Of a DNA stretch of 60,022 nucleotides, positions 59,044-60,022 are shown piece after piece. The notes under the pieces were generated by a model. The model was not told where the DNA came from. It ran no database searches and saw nothing but the letters and a program-made list of their open reading frames with translations. The DNA lies in contig CABHOW010000169.1 of assembly GCA_902168225.1 (NCBI GenBank), forward strand, positions 1 to 60,022, written 5' to 3'. Position numbers and translations under genes: made by a program. Source of the stretch: an uncultured Flavihumibacter sp. GTDB lineage: Bacteria > Bacteroidota > Bacteroidia > Chitinophagales > Chitinophagaceae. The stretch's first letter is position 1, and every line of letters starts with the position of its first letter.

Positions 59044-60022
59044 TTAAAGTAGAGAAATAATCTTATCAGCTTCCCTTAGTCCGCTAAGATAAGCCCCGTG
59101 AACTGTTCCCCGATATTGTTTATTAGTATGCTCTCCAGCAAAGAAAAGCTTATCATCAACCGAATTTGAAAGTGTATCGAAATCTGTAGTGGTTGTTCCC
59201 GTTGTAGCAAAAGAATAAGAACCGAATGTATGTGGATTAACCCCCCATTTTGTCCTCAAAAATGATGTTGGATTAGGAATGCTGTTGCCATAAATCGATT
59301 TTAGATGTAACATTATCTCGGTTATAACCTGGGCGTCAGACAATGTTTCTGTAAATGCACTATAATTGCCAAAAGCAAAAGTCATTAAAGCATTTTGCTG
59401 AACAAACTTATTCATGTTCATAAAATAATTAAACTTCCCTTTTGTTTCCGGTGTATAACCGATGTATTGTAGTGTATTATCCCAAAAAATAGACGGAAAT
59501 GTCAAGAGGAATTTATTAACAGAGCCCATTTTTAGTTTGCTTATTGCTTGCAATTTATCATTAGGTAGTGCCGGGGTGAAATTAATGATATTGTTTTTTA
59601 AAACACCAAGCGGAACCGTAACTAAAACAAAGTCTGTCTGATAGGTTGTAGTACTTGTTGTAACAGTAACTTTTGTCCCCGAATAATCTATAGCGGAAAC
59701 TTTCTCATTCAGTAAGATATTAATTCCTTGAGCTAAATATTGAGCTATTTTATCATACCCATTTGTAATAATAACATCCCCTCCACTAAAATTTTCATCG
59801 TCATCAAATTGATTAGATGAAAGATCTGATATATCTGCTCCTGTATCAAATTCCAAGTAAGCAGAAAGCATGTATTTCCAAAGCCTATCATTTATTTTGT
59901 TTGGAAACTGATTATTAAAAACAGTTTGAAAACTTTGATTAATATCTCCATTAGTTCTAACCGTATTCAAAGATGATTTATATGCATTATAATTAATATC
60001 TAAAATTGTATTATCGTATAAA
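59044..60022 (-). CDS. Flavin monoamine oxidase family protein, partial (5' end beyond the window)
   Basis: The frame is open from the TAA near 59044 to the window edge, about 326 codons; codons before the in-frame TTG at 59970 (LYDNTILDINYN...) continue coding, so no start lies in view. Features of the FAD amine-oxidase fold are the substrate domain YLEFDTGADISDLSSNQFD, the second FAD-contact strand SAIDYSGTKVTVTTS, VTVPLGVLKNNIINF, and the terminal FAD motif LFFAGEHTNKQYRGTVHGAYLSG. The N-terminal GxGxxG site must be upstream. It oxidises amines, likely a polyamine or an aromatic amine; the substrate is open. Confidence 0.88.
   Translation of the reverse strand, partial: LYDNTILDINYNAYKSSLNTVRTNGDINQSFQTVFNNQFPNKINDRLWKYMLSAYLEFDTGADISDLSSNQFDDDENFSGGDVIITNGYDKIAQYLAQGINILLNEKVSAIDYSGTKVTVTTSTTTYQTDFVLVTVPLGVLKNNIINFTPALPNDKLQAISKLKMGSVNKFLLTFPSIFWDNTLQYIGYTPETKGKFNYFMNMNKFVQQNALMTFAFGNYSAFTETLSDAQVITEIMLHLKSIYGNSIPNPTSFLRTKWGVNPHTFGSYSFATTGTTTTDFDTLSNSVDDKLFFAGEHTNKQYRGTVHGAYLSGLREADKIISLL

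Noticed and set aside
1..60022. tRNA, rRNA or insertion sequence
   Set aside because: No tRNA-like TTCGA loop context, ribosomal sequence or transposase gene was seen in the spacers read.

Overview
The window reads as a low-GC Bacteroidota chromosome segment, most likely from the Chitinophagaceae. The support is the gene content (TatC, a CNNM/CorC protein, DUF2911, NIPSNAP, TIGR02757 and MJ1255-type proteins), Bacteroidota -7 boxes of the form TAnnTTTG only a few bases before many start codons, and the lack of Shine-Dalgarno leaders. The assignment is inference. The first 76 bases are not genomic: they are an Illumina Nextera P7/index/mosaic-end adapter preceded by poly-T, so the contig really starts near base 77. 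No tRNA, rRNA, CRISPR array or prophage was seen, and no gene-free stretch exceeds 300 bases.

Layout. 77-6258 (+): a truncated protein, a DUF4097-like exported protein, a CNNM/CorC protein, tatC, rpiB and an exported M28 peptidase. 6412-7389 (-): a deoxyhypusine-synthase-family enzyme. 7461-13625 (+): a compact glycan cluster (methyltransferase, GT87, LegB-type dehydratase, nucleotidyltransferase, epimerase, polyprenyl-phosphate-type GT2, polysaccharide deacetylase). 13705-21660 (+): an sdpR/sdpI-like pair with a 9-bp inverted-repeat operator, an alpha/beta hydrolase, ACP phosphodiesterase, DUF2911, a Cys/Met-metabolism PLP enzyme, TIGR02757, a small unknown, an FAH-family protein, a GxxExxY protein bracketed by 27-bp inverted repeats, and a flavin reductase. 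21744-29942 (mixed strands): an MJ1255-type glycosyltransferase with an LpxH-like phosphoesterase, an SDR, YjjG, a tiny Cys/Lys-rich secreted peptide, the phospholipid genes psd and cdsA with DUF2007 and a CPBP protease, dusB and a glutathione peroxidase. 30036-40032 (-): an aldehyde dehydrogenase and a nine-gene operon, hemA-C-D-E-F-B-L-H-J, covering the whole route from glutamyl-tRNA to protoheme. 40183-47598 (-): small accessory enzymes, a Crp-type regulator and transporters. 47702-53958 (-): a beta-propeller lipoprotein and a magnesium operon, mgtC - 62-aa membrane protein - mgtA - porin. 54169-60022 (-): an OmpR-type two-component system, an SDR, a class C beta-lactamase-like hydrolase and a partial flavin amine oxidase running off the end.

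The most unusual signal is non-coding. Several intergenic regions carry degenerate tandem arrays with a strict 7-bp period and an array-specific word. Three of them are arranged as two inverted half-arrays around a core, and several end directly at a start codon. The GxxExxY gene is bracketed by an inverted array of 8-bp words with the same layout, and one 8-bp word (AGTCCGAA) recurs inside a gene and in a distant spacer. This looks like a family of short-period repeat elements resembling the heptamer STRR repeats of cyanobacteria. The protein-level points most worth attention are the small membrane protein between mgtC and mgtA, the sdpRI-like pair without a toxin, the C-terminally short HemA, and the Cys/Lys-rich peptide.
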